A stretch of DNA of 64,000 nucleotides from NCBI RefSeq assembly GCF_000767055.1, contig NZ_CP006764.1, positions 124,001 through 188,000 on the forward strand. The letters run 5' to 3'. Position 1 is the stretch's first letter; the number at the start of each line of letters is the position of its first letter. Source of the stretch: Corynebacterium doosanense CAU 212 = DSM 45436. GTDB lineage: Bacteria > Actinomycetota > Actinomycetes > Mycobacteriales > Mycobacteriaceae. The notes beneath the pieces were generated by a model that worked only from the letters and a program-made list of their open reading frames with translations, had not been told where the DNA came from and searched no databases. The position numbers were made by a program, and so were the translations under genes. Below, piece after piece: positions 34,081 through 42,575 of the stretch.

Positions 34081-35148
34081 ATGAGCAGGATTGGAACACT
34101 GCTTGATCCGAATGGCCGCCCGGAGGCGCGCATCCAGATCATCCGCAAGTCCAAGAACACCACCAAGATCCGCCGCCCCGCCAACTACGGGCGCTCATGG
34201 TCCGCCACCGTTGAGACGGTCCCCACCGATCAGATCCTGGATGACGGTGGGCAGCGCTTCGAGCAGCACTCAGCAAACCCGAGACACGCCACCTGGCAGG
34301 ACCTGCTCGGACAACCTCAGGGACGCCTCCACATCCAGCGGGTGTACAAGCTCGTCACCAAAGCCAAGCTCTACATCGGAGACAACACCTGGACCGAGGT
34401 ACAGGACTTCCCCACCAAAGACATCCTTTTCGACGGCGGAGCAAGCATCGGCTGGACTGTCCCCGAATGGCACCGAGAGGAGAAGCCCACCTCGGGGGAG
34501 GGCTCGGAAGCCCCAGCCGACAAAGTTCCGACGCCGGCACCGACACGAGAGGTGCCAGTGTCGACTCCGAAGGGGCAGCGCTTCTCCTACCTTCGCGTGT
34601 CCAGCACCGACCAGAATCTAGCCCGGCAGCGAGAGGTGGTCGGCCCCGTGGACAAGGAATTCCGTGACGAGCTCTCCGCTCGCTCACGCTCCGACCGCCC
34701 CGGCCTGGAACGCTGTCTCGACTACCTCCGAGACCATGACGAGCTCCGGGTCGCGTCCATCGACCGTCTCGCCCGTTCTCTAGTGGATCTTCGCACCATC
34801 ATCGACCAGGCCACCGAGAAGGGCGCCACAGTGCACTTCGTCAAGGAGAATCTGACCTTTGCGAAGGGGGCTTCTGATCCTCGCGCCACCCTCATGCTTG
34901 GCATCCTCGGCTCGTTCGCCGAGTTCGAGCGTGCCATCATCCGTGAGCGCCAGGCGGAGGGCATCGCGCTGGCGAAGAAGGCCGGCAAGTACAAGGGCCG
35001 CCGAAGGTCGCTCACTGCGGCACAAGTAGAGCAGGCGCAGGCGCGTGCTGACGCCGGCGAATCGAAGGTCTCGATTGCCAAGGATCTAGGGGTGGGCAGA
35101 TCGACCCTGTACCGGGCACTGGAGAGACACTTCAAGGGCACATCATGA
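34081..35148 (+). CDS. Serine recombinase with a long N-terminal extension
   Basis: 355 aa from ATG 34081 (GGAGG 5 nt upstream). Residues about 1-150 match nothing I recognise; they include GTLLDPNGRPEARIQIIRKS and VYKLVTKAKLYIGDNTW. A Pro/Glu-rich linker follows (about 140-165). The resolvase domain starts near 167: FSYLRVSSTDQNLARQ (catalytic Ser about 174), DRLARSLVDL and ILGSFAEFERAIIRERQAEG, then the DNA-binding HTH (SKVSIAKDLGVGRSTLYRAL). Ordinary small serine recombinases begin directly with the catalytic domain. It probably belongs to the plasmid-like segment. Confidence 0.85.
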   Translation: MSRIGTLLDPNGRPEARIQIIRKSKNTTKIRRPANYGRSWSATVETVPTDQILDDGGQRFEQHSANPRHATWQDLLGQPQGRLHIQRVYKLVTKAKLYIGDNTWTEVQDFPTKDILFDGGASIGWTVPEWHREEKPTSGEGSEAPADKVPTPAPTREVPVSTPKGQRFSYLRVSSTDQNLARQREVVGPVDKEFRDELSARSRSDRPGLERCLDYLRDHDELRVASIDRLARSLVDLRTIIDQATEKGATVHFVKENLTFAKGASDPRATLMLGILGSFAEFERAIIRERQAEGIALAKKAGKYKGRRRSLTAAQVEQAQARADAGESKVSIAKDLGVGRSTLYRALERHFKGTS

Positions 35149-35308
35149 GGGGAATCTGGAGGCTTTGCAGGGAGGGCGGTAACTGTGACGAAATGGTGGG
35201 CACCCTCCTGCCCGGCCGTCTACAACCACGACTGCTCTGATTCCCGTTCAACTAGGTTTCAAACGCTGCTGATGCCTAGCGTTCGAGGGTGGCACCAGCG
35301 GGGTGGGT

Positions 35309-35693
35309 TTAGTCGAAGAAGTAGCCCATGTACGGCGTGGTGGGCGGGCCGTGGCTCACAGCAACGGCGTCCTTCTTTCCTGTGGGGTGCTGCGGACTTC
35401 CCGAACCTCTGGCCATGCCGGCTGCGTGCAGCTGGCTGTTCGTGACGTCGTGCTCCGCTTGGGTGGGTGCGGTGAGGCTCTGCAGGGCGATGCGGGAGGG
35501 CCCGAGATCCGCAGTGTATCCATCGTGGATGAGGCTGGATTCAATCACGGTGCGGATGCATTGCTCGGGGCCTTGGCCGACGCCGTAGACGGCAGTGAAG
35601 AAGGTGAGCCGAACGGCAACGCAGCGGTGGCGATTCCGGGGCGCCGGCGAGGGCCAGGGCGGCCGCGACGATGGCTGAAAAAGTGTGCTTCAT
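35309..35693 (-). pseudogene. Frameshifted small secreted protein
   Basis: ATG 35693 opens a signal-peptide-like MKHTFSAIVAAALALAGA, but this frame soon degenerates. Another frame continues without a stop through LTFFTAVYGVGQGPEQCIRT and IESSLIHDGYTADLG to a natural TAA at 35309. Together they read as one secreted protein of about 128 aa with a frameshift near 35635. Family unknown. Confidence 0.48.
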
Positions 35694-36729
35694 GGACGTC
35701 GCCCAGAGTCGAAAAACGGTGTGCGATTCACCCTACGAGGCGCCTCTGACATGAGACCGAAAACGGTCGAACGTGTGGGCGGTTTTTCTGCATCGGATAT
35801 GAGTCCTGAAAACAGCACGCTCCAGCGATACAGAGATACATCAAAATGTGTCTAAATCAATACGTAAATATGGACGGAGAACTGTACCACCCGCTGTACC
35901 ACCCCCCGGTACAGCCAGTTCCCACCCGCGCAACGCCCCTACCAGCACAAACAAGCCGTGGACTGTACCAACCACCACCCCAAAACACGGCCGACTACCC
36001 CTCCCTCCTGGACACCAACACACAGAACATTCCTTGCTTCGCGGCGGGTCTGTGCGTGGGTGTCTTTGTCGGTCGGGGTCCGGGCACATCGGTTCCCTTG
36101 TTGGGGCTGACGTCTGGGGTCGGTCGCGTCTTGATTCCTGCAGGTGTTCGGAATGCTTCGTCGTGTCCGCGCTCCCAGTCGTCCGGGCGCCCCAACTGTG
36201 GGCTGCCGATGTGTCCGGCTTGGCGGGTTGGGGACGTGCCGGCGCAGCAGTCTCCTCGTTCCTCGTCGACTGTGCGTGCCGGTGTCCCCAAGTACCCGCC
36301 TGCGGCGCGTGGCGTGGGTGGGTGGTTGTGGTTGTCTGGCGGGGTTTCCTCCGAGGTTTTCTTCCGGGGTTTTCCTCGGTTGTTTCCCGCCTCTGCTCCC
36401 CGCGGATTCACCCACCGGTGAGCATGCCGGCCGGACGCGTCGTAGGCGTCGGGGCCAACCCCCTACGCTGCCCTGCCCCCAGGGTGATCATCTTGGTTTC
36501 AGTCGGTCCGATCCCCATCATCGGCACCCACATGTCACGGGCCCCGTCGGCGTCAAGAACACTACGGCCGCACGACACCCCACCAGACGGATTTCTCACC
36601 CGCCCCAACGCCCGAAGCTCGCCGGTGGATTCACCCACGAGATCACTTACGGCAGACGCATCGTTGGCGTGAGGGGCCGCGCCTTCGAAGGGCACCTCGA
36701 GGGTTCTTCCTTCCATCCCCTGGTCTTCG
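35694..36729. other. Gene-poor plasmid-type region
   Basis: No confident gene. The hexamer TGTACC recurs at 35883, 35894 and 35966 and, inverted, at 35908, in a C-rich context. A minus-strand frame at 36408-36716 (102 aa, containing DMWVPMMGIGPTETKMITLG) has plausible codons but no recognisable family, so I leave it uncalled. Confidence 0.35.
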
Positions 36730-37557
36730 TCAGAACACGGGGAAATGCGGAGCCGGCGGGGGAAACTCCGCGTAGCGCGACGTCAGATAGTTCCCTGCCT
36801 TCCACTCTTCTCTCAGCATGCGCGCCACACACAGCACCGTGACACGAGCTGCTCCAGCCCGACGCAGGGACACCGCCGCCGACTGAACACTTGCCCCCGT
36901 CACCCAGGTGTCCTCCACGAGGAGAACATGCCGCCCAGCGACCGAGTCAGGATCTGTGACGGGAAACCTACCGGGGTCTAGCGATCGGGATGTGCCAGAG
37001 TCGCTCTGCCCTACCCCAAGCACGCCCTGATACGGCGCTAGTCCGGGGAGCTTTTTGACCGCAGATTCAATGGCTGCCGCCAGCGCCTGGGGGTCTCGTC
37101 CTGGATCCGTGCTCGTGGAGGGGACCTGGGTGATCAAGTCCACTGGGCCCGCGCTTTCCTCAAGCCGCGGCAGATGGTCCCGCAGCGTGACGTACAGCAG
37201 CGTGCGGATACGCTGCCCCTCCTCAGAAATTGCTGGCCTACTGCCCCAGGATGGGGAAAGAATCTTGTACTGGTGCATGTCCCGCAGAGACTGATCTCTG
37301 GAACCGTCGGCGTACTTGAGGGCATAGATGATAAACCCTGTCGAATCAGCCAACTCCCCGTAGTCGATTCCGAGGGTGTACCGATGCTGTCTGCAGGGGA
37401 GACAGGTAGGCCAATGCTCACCGGCGTCGTCTTTCACCCCAGTGGGTCCCCGACAGATGCTGCAGACAGGAAGATTATGCCCGTTGGCGCTATGCAGATG
37501 GGTCAGTGACGCTAAGTACCGGGACACCTGCCCACCGAAGTCAGGACCGGTACTCAT
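36730..37557 (-). CDS. ComF-like phosphoribosyltransferase-domain protein
   Basis: 275 aa. An N-terminal zinc ribbon is formed by CSIC (32/35) and CLPC (52/55). The C-terminal phosphoribosyltransferase domain has the PRPP-binding loop HVLLVEDTWVTGASVQSAA near 215-233, where the acidic pair is E-D followed by T-G. PRTase-fold proteins handle PRPP and nucleobases or nucleotides; ComF-type members accompany DNA-uptake proteins. It starts inside the stop of the dprA-like gene (4-bp overlap), so the two are made together. Part of a plasmid-like segment. Confidence 0.82.
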   Translation of the reverse strand: MSTGPDFGGQVSRYLASLTHLHSANGHNLPVCSICRGPTGVKDDAGEHWPTCLPCRQHRYTLGIDYGELADSTGFIIYALKYADGSRDQSLRDMHQYKILSPSWGSRPAISEEGQRIRTLLYVTLRDHLPRLEESAGPVDLITQVPSTSTDPGRDPQALAAAIESAVKKLPGLAPYQGVLGVGQSDSGTSRSLDPGRFPVTDPDSVAGRHVLLVEDTWVTGASVQSAAVSLRRAGAARVTVLCVARMLREEWKAGNYLTSRYAEFPPPAPHFPVF

Positions 37558-38465
37558 GCAAACAGCCGAGCACCGGCATCCGCGGTGTCGATGATCTTCG
37601 ACACAAGATCCACCGCGTCCTCTGGACCACGCGCCACCTCAGCCAGCCCAGAATCGACGTAGTCGCGGCCCCAGCTGGTCTGCGTAGCAACCTGAGGGGT
37701 GAGGATCAGGCCACGAGAGTGCCCGACCGCGGCCTTCGCCTGATGACGGGTACCGGACTTCTCGCTTGCCCCCACCACAATCGTGGCGCGACCGTAGCCG
37801 GACATCACCGCATTACGCATAGGGAACGAAGCCCTGGAGCCTGTCTGTTCCGGCAGGAACTGGGAAACGACCAAGCCGGTCTCCTCAATGCGCTGGCGCA
37901 GTGCTCGGTTCGCTGCCGGGTACGTGTGATTCAGGCCGGTCCCCATGACCGCGACGGTTCGACCACCAGCCGCCAGGGCAGCGGAATGCGCTGCCGTATC
38001 GATTCCCGACGCCAGGCCCGAAACCACCGTGAGACCCCGGCGGACCAAAGCCGTGGCGATGTCACGGGCTGCCTGCAGTTGTCCTGGAGAAGCATCACGA
38101 GAGCCGACGACGCTGACACCGTTGTCGTCGGGATGCAGCTGGCCGACGCTGAATAGCAGGGCAGGTGCCTCGTGCACGCCCCGCAGGTGGTGAGGGTAGG
38201 TGGGGTCCAGGATGCTGGTGACCTGGTAGCCCTGCCCTCGCCAGGCCTGCAGATCCTGAGCTGCGTCCGCCAAAGCTGCATCCCGCTCAGGATGAATAAG
38301 GGTGTTGCCGAAAAGTTCCTCCAGCAGCGCATCCAATCCCTGGGCAAGTAGAAGATCTACTCGGGCGGGGTGGGACAGTCGTGAAGGTGCTCGGACAGCA
38401 GCAATAACACCGATCAGGGTGTCATCGTCTCCCGCGTAAGCGGTGAAGGAGTCCGTAGCGTTCAT
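37554..38465 (-). CDS. dprA: DprA/Smf-like (SLOG-fold) protein
   Basis: 303 aa. The Rossmann-like SMF domain spans about 95-285: VSVVGSRDASPGQLQAARD, LTVVSGLASGIDTAAHSAAL, TVAVMGTGLNHTYPAANRAL and SFPMRNAVMSGYGRATIVVG are all canonical. There is a helical N-terminal domain, but the C-terminal winged helix of chromosomal DprA is missing. DprA loads RecA on incoming single strands; other SLOG proteins bind nucleotides in conflict systems. Coupling with a PRTase and location next to a recombinase and plasmid-type genes argue for a mobile module and not the housekeeping copy. Confidence 0.86.
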   Translation of the reverse strand: MNATDSFTAYAGDDDTLIGVIAAVRAPSRLSHPARVDLLLAQGLDALLEELFGNTLIHPERDAALADAAQDLQAWRGQGYQVTSILDPTYPHHLRGVHEAPALLFSVGQLHPDDNGVSVVGSRDASPGQLQAARDIATALVRRGLTVVSGLASGIDTAAHSAALAAGGRTVAVMGTGLNHTYPAANRALRQRIEETGLVVSQFLPEQTGSRASFPMRNAVMSGYGRATIVVGASEKSGTRHQAKAAVGHSRGLILTPQVATQTSWGRDYVDSGLAEVARGPEDAVDLVSKIIDTADAGARLFA

Positions 38466-38818
38466 GGTTCATATCGTAGCCATCCGCTAATAGCGCAGTG
38501 AGGACTATAGGCCCAGGACGGTGGCCTGGTCTTGATGGTGGTCACCGAGTGGAATGCGGGGCGGCGGCTGGGGTCGCGCGCATGGCCTCACCGTAAGGTG
38601 CTGCCAACACCTGACACCCTGCTTGGGGCTGGTTTTTCTCCCCTCCCCTACACGGGCACAACACCCGTTTTCCCCCTCTTTGGGAGTATATCCAAGGGGA
38701 AGCCCGCGGATGAATACAGGAAACACACCCGGCGATCTATCAGGCGTCCTTTTCCCCACGACGGGTGTCATGCCCGGACTGTCCGCCGCCAGATTTTCAC
38801 GGCGGGCACGGGCACCGT

Positions 38819-38842
38819 TGTAGCACACAGTCGTGTGCCACA
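38819..38842. promoter_or_regulatory. Inverted repeat in the dprA upstream gap
   Basis: TTGT-A-GCACAC-AGTC-GTGTGC-C-ACAA, an 11-position imperfect palindrome between the divergent dprA-like gene and the next plasmid-type gene. The gap 38466-39062 otherwise holds no gene I can support; the palindrome is a candidate operator. Confidence 0.42.
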
Positions 38843-39062
38843 ATGGAGCCTAATTACATCCATGTGATCCAGAGGAGGCCCCGAACCCGACGCCCCACCC
38901 ACCGCCTGAGCGCGGATCCAAGAAAAATTTCACATGGAGGGCTCGCCCCGCGCACATCGCGGGAATGAGAAAACCCCCGGCTACCACAACCAGGGGTTCA
39001 AGTCTCAACGAGAAACAGCGCCAACTGTTTCTCAAGATCCCTCCAAAATGAAGGGAACAGCA

Positions 39063-40100
39063 GTGCAATTCGCTGATTCCCAGGATAGCCGTACTCTCCT
39101 GCCGACTGCAACGTTTGGCAAGGAACATGGCTTTACCTGGGCTTTTTCATACCAAAATCCAGATGACGACCCTGTAGCCGACGGCTACAGCACTACACGG
39201 CTACAGCACTACAGCACTACACAGTCCCCATCTGCGGAGGCGGTCGCCCTGGCCCACCGCCAGGCCGTCCTGGAGGGAGAGATCCTGCCGCGCATCCAGA
39301 CGGAAGCCGGCACGGGCACGATGGTCCGCCGGTGGTATGGCATCCCCGAAGCCCTGCCTCCCGAAGAGCAGGCGGAGCGGCTGACCGAGGTTCTCGTGGC
39401 GACCGACGAAGCCACCAGCGAGGTCGCCGCCTGGGCCGAGCAGCACGTCCCACGACACCCTGGCCACTCACTGCCTCTGCCTGCCCCCGCAGCACCACGT
39501 GACCGTTGGCAGGGTCCCCACAGATGGGTCGAGGGCGTCCTGGAAGACCCTGCAGTAGTCCAGCACCCGCGAGCAGCGCGGATCGGGCGACAGCATCTTC
39601 CCTGGCTCCTGAAAGCTCTAGCCTCCTACGCGGATCACGGCACCGGCCACCACGTCACTGCCTCGAACCGGAGCATCGGGCGTCGCGCGGCCGAGATGGT
39701 CTCCGAGCGCATTGCCCGCGGCGGCACCTGGACAGGCCGTCGCACAGACCAACTGAGCGACACCACCCTCGCCGGTCAGGTCAGCAACCTGGTCGCCGCC
39801 CTGATCGCAGCCGGCTGGATGCGCCAGCGGGCGCGTGGACGCCACCTGAACCGCCTGGAGCGCGCCGTCGCGTGGATCCGTACTCGCCTGTACCAGACAC
39901 GCGCGGCCTCCGTGCGCGATCTGACCGTGCCGCCCCACGCACGCCGAACCCACTCCCCCAAGACCGCGGCCGCTCCGGCATGGGCTCACCCCAGCAATCC
40001 TCACTACCGTCGGCTGACCGTCGGGGATGTCCAGAAGACCCTGCGGGAGCTGCTGTCTCTCCCCGTACTGCATACCCATCTGCCCGTAGGGCAGCTTTCT
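39063..40100 (+). pseudogene. Unidentified plasmid-type protein, 3' end cut by IS6
   Basis: About 345 codons from GTG 39063 (AGGGA upstream; earlier in-frame starts exist). The central part is Ala/Arg-rich and helical; HVTASNRSIGRRAAEMVSER and LVAALIAAGWMRQRARGRHL resemble a winged-helix region, as in some actinobacterial plasmid replication or regulatory proteins. The frame runs into IS6 sequence at 40101. Repeats near its start (39172-39225) suit an origin or autoregulatory site. Assignment as a Rep protein is only a guess. Confidence 0.5.
39172..39225 (+). repeat. Palindrome plus iteron-like repeats
   Basis: A palindrome TGTAGCC-GAC-GGCTACA is followed at once by three copies of a CTACAGCACTACA-like unit. 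The repeats are inside the reading frame and give the odd peptide GYSTTRLQHYSTT. Confidence 0.55.
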
Positions 40101-40168
40101 GGTGCTGTTGCAAAGTTCGGGCGACAGGAAGACCTGCGTGAAATAATCACAGCCATGGGCATCTTCTC
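40101..40168 (+). mobile_element. IS6 end fragment (68 bp)
   Basis: The first 68 bp of an IS1628-like element, from GGTGCTGTTG to the start of the transposase gene, cut by the next IS6 copy. It interrupts the plasmid-type gene on its left. Confidence 0.88.
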
Positions 40169-41009
40169 GGTGCTGTTGCAACTTGGGGCGGGAGCCAAGA
40201 AAGCTCCGTTTTTATTGTGTGATCAACGCTATGTGCCTGTGTTGTCAGGCCGTCTCGAATACCCGGCTAACAATCACTGCATCCGGATTCGGGTGACCAT
40301 AGGCAAACATCGTGCCCTGCCCCTTCCGCAATGAGTGCATCGCTTCCATCCCTTTCAACGTCCGGTAGGCAGACGTTTGGTTTTTGAATGCTCCTTTCGG
40401 CCCCAGGATCCGCTTTAACCGGCCATGATCGCCTTCAATGACGTTGTTGAGGTATTTCACCCGACGATGCTCGACCGTCGATGGACAGACGCCTTCCGCC
40501 TTCAGCTCAGAGATTGCCCTGGCGAGTGAGGGGGCCTTGTCGGTGCTGATCACCCGCGGATAGCCTGCCGATTTATTCGACCGCAGCGTCTTCGCCAGGA
40601 AACGCTTCGCTGCCGCGACGTTGCGTTTTGGTGAGAGGTAGAAGTCCAGGGTCTGGCCACCTGCGGTGATTGCCCGATAGAGGTAGCACCACTTTCCCCC
40701 GACCCGGATATAGGTCTCATCCACCCGCCAGGACCTGGCCTGCCAGTCAGGAACTTGCCGATACCACCGGGTCTTCTTATCCAGCTCAGGAGCATATTTC
40801 TGGACCCAGCGGTAGATCGTGGTGTGATCGACCGGCACTCCCCGCTCGGTCATCATCTCTTCGAGGTCGCGATAGCTCACGCCGTAGCGGCAGTACCACC
40901 GCACCGCCCACAGGATGATTTCACGAGGGAACTGCCGACCGGAGAAGATGCCCATGGACCTGATTATTCCACGCCGGTCTTCCTACTGCCCCAACTTTGC
41001 AACAGCACC
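40169..41009 (-). mobile_element. IS6-family element, copy 4 (divergent, intact)
   Basis: 841 bp between GGTGCTGTTGCAACTTGG and AACTTTGCAACAGCACC. It sits between an IS6 fragment and an IS982 fragment, without a target duplication. The nucleotide sequence differs from copies 1-3 throughout, so it arrived independently. Confidence 0.92.
40245..40955 (-). CDS. IS6 transposase, intact, divergent subtype
   Basis: 236 aa. Compared with copy 3 it has many substitutions (for example HTTIYRWVQKY and KSAGYPRVISTDKAP) but the same motif order: HTH, DETYIRVGGKW, STDKAPS, EGDHGRLKR. All residues expected for DDE catalysis are in place. Confidence 0.93.
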   Translation of the reverse strand: MGIFSGRQFPREIILWAVRWYCRYGVSYRDLEEMMTERGVPVDHTTIYRWVQKYAPELDKKTRWYRQVPDWQARSWRVDETYIRVGGKWCYLYRAITAGGQTLDFYLSPKRNVAAAKRFLAKTLRSNKSAGYPRVISTDKAPSLARAISELKAEGVCPSTVEHRRVKYLNNVIEGDHGRLKRILGPKGAFKNQTSAYRTLKGMEAMHSLRKGQGTMFAYGHPNPDAVIVSRVFETA

Positions 41010-41217
41010 GACACAGCAGCTCGACATCGTTCAACGCGGGCTTGCGACCGGGGTGGTGGTCCCGGGTGAAGCCGATCGCGGGCAGGATCCGGTCATCGAG
41101 ATGGACGTAAAGTGTGATCAGGAGGGTGTTGAGGTCGGTATTCACACATTGGGCTTAACACCCTCTGCCAACGATTAACAGCCTCCACGCCGTTCACAGC
41201 CAATCGGACTCACTCAT
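41010..41217 (-). mobile_element. IS982 end fragment
   Basis: Inverted copy of the first about 208 bp of the IS982-type element found whole at 45581 and 59700, including its terminal repeat (CCAATCGGACTCACTCAT at the right edge) and the first part of the transposase. The rest was lost at the IS6 copy 4 junction. Confidence 0.92.
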
Positions 41218-41221
41218 CTAG

Positions 41222-42303
41222 ATGTACCCGGTCAGGACGTTGGTCGCAGTCGGCTGATGGGAGGATGGCCTCCGAGTGCCCAGTGGCGTCGTTCATTGTT
41301 GTAGTGCTCGAGCCAGGGCGCAAGTGCTGCGATGCGTTCGTCGTTGCTGGTGAAGACGTGCCGGTAGGCCCACTCGGTTTGCAGAGTGCGGTTGAAGCGT
41401 TCGACTTTGCCGTTCTGCCAGGGGCAATGGGGTTTGATGAACTTTTGACGGATGCCATAGGCCGCGCAGATGTGCCGGAGCGAGAACCGGTATGCCCAAG
41501 CGTTGTCGGTCAACAGCCGTTCGACCCGAGCGATGCCGTGCGCGGCGAAATATGCCAGCGCTCGCTCCAGAAACGCCGCGCATGTGGCGCCCTTCTCATC
41601 GGGCAGAACCTCCGAGTACGCCAGTCGGGAATGGTCATCAATCAGTGAGTGCACGTAGTCGTATCCGACCTTGGGACGCTTGTTCTTGCCCGGGTTGGTC
41701 GCTGCCCGCCCGTGGGCTCGCCAGCCGCCGCCGTCGGGGATACGCCCGAGCTTTTTCACGTCCATGTGCACCAGTTCGCCAGGACGGTCACGCTCGTACC
41801 GGGTCGTGGTCTGCTTGGAAGCGCGGATCTGCTCACCAGTGATCGGATCCAGCTCCCACAGCCTGGGCATCCCATGCCGGGTCAGGATGCGTGACACCGT
41901 CCGCGGCGATACACCCAACCGGGTGGCGATGTCGTCCCGGCTCAGACGCTCCTCGCGCCGCAGTTCCACCACCATCTGTTCGACCTCGGCCGGCGTCTTG
42001 GTCGGCATGCTCGCGGGACGCGAAGACCGGTCAGCCAGACCCGCCTCGCCCTCTTCTCGGTAGCGGCGGATCCACCGTTGCACACACCGGCGGGACACCC
42101 CCATCGCCGTAGCGATATGCGCTTGCGGCCACCCCTGCCGGGCACGATCGATGATCAAACGGCGACCATGAACAGTCAAACGAGCATTAGCGTGAGACAC
42201 GAGAACCTCCGTGGTCGTGAAGACGTCAGATATCTCCACTAAGCCCGGAGGTTCTCCCCTTCCGCAACCTGACTCCAGCCACCACCCTCATGGCCGGGTA
42301 CAC
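41222..42303 (-). mobile_element. IS481-family element flanked by CTAG
   Basis: Ends are TGTACCCGGTCA and, inverted, TGTACCCGGCCA. CTAG stands on both sides (41218-41221 and 42304-42307), in line with the CTAG target preference known for IS481-type elements. The left CTAG is also the border of the IS982 fragment. Confidence 0.88.
41232..42200 (-). CDS. IS481 transposase
   Basis: About 322 aa from GTG 42200 (VSHANARLTVHGRRL). Two N-terminal HTH motifs (PQAHIATAMGVSRRCVQRWI and RDDIATRLGVSPRTVSRIL), then the rve core: HMDVKKLGRI, LLTDNAWAYRF and KPHCPWQNGKVERFNRTL. The C-terminal YNNERRHWALGGHPP motif is complete. Nothing suggests inactivation. Confidence 0.92.
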   Translation of the reverse strand: MSHANARLTVHGRRLIIDRARQGWPQAHIATAMGVSRRCVQRWIRRYREEGEAGLADRSSRPASMPTKTPAEVEQMVVELRREERLSRDDIATRLGVSPRTVSRILTRHGMPRLWELDPITGEQIRASKQTTTRYERDRPGELVHMDVKKLGRIPDGGGWRAHGRAATNPGKNKRPKVGYDYVHSLIDDHSRLAYSEVLPDEKGATCAAFLERALAYFAAHGIARVERLLTDNAWAYRFSLRHICAAYGIRQKFIKPHCPWQNGKVERFNRTLQTEWAYRHVFTSNDERIAALAPWLEHYNNERRHWALGGHPPISRLRPTS

Positions 42304-42478
42304 CTAGACGAGTTCACCGGTGGTCGACCAGCGCCCGGTACAGCGATGCCTTGCCGGCGCTGGCACGCGCCGCGATCCTGTCGAACGCCAGTTTGTCGAG
42401 ATTCGACTCGGCGAGCTCCTCCAGCGTCGCCCGATAGATCGCGCGCGTCAGCAGGGCACCTCGTCGCCGCGTCGTCAT
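42304..42478 (-). pseudogene. TetR-family regulator, N-terminal fragment
   Basis: Starts ATG 42478. About 55 residues give the DNA-binding domain only (RAIYRATLEELAESNLDKLA, FDRIAARASAGKASLYRAL), then IS481 cuts it. It diverges from the amidohydrolase gene about 100 bp away, and was probably its regulator. Confidence 0.75.
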
Positions 42479-42575
42479 CCAACGATTCTTGCCTACGGGA
42501 GCCGAGTCGTGGTACGTTGGCCGCGATAGTGAACAATAATGTCTCGTATCTACATCTCCTCGAACGGAGCAGTTC

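Noticed and set aside
35995-36411. Minus-strand frames of 138-158 codons in the gene-poor region
   Set aside because: Low complexity, rich in Pro, Thr and Arg, overlapping in several frames, with no motif or ribosome-binding site.
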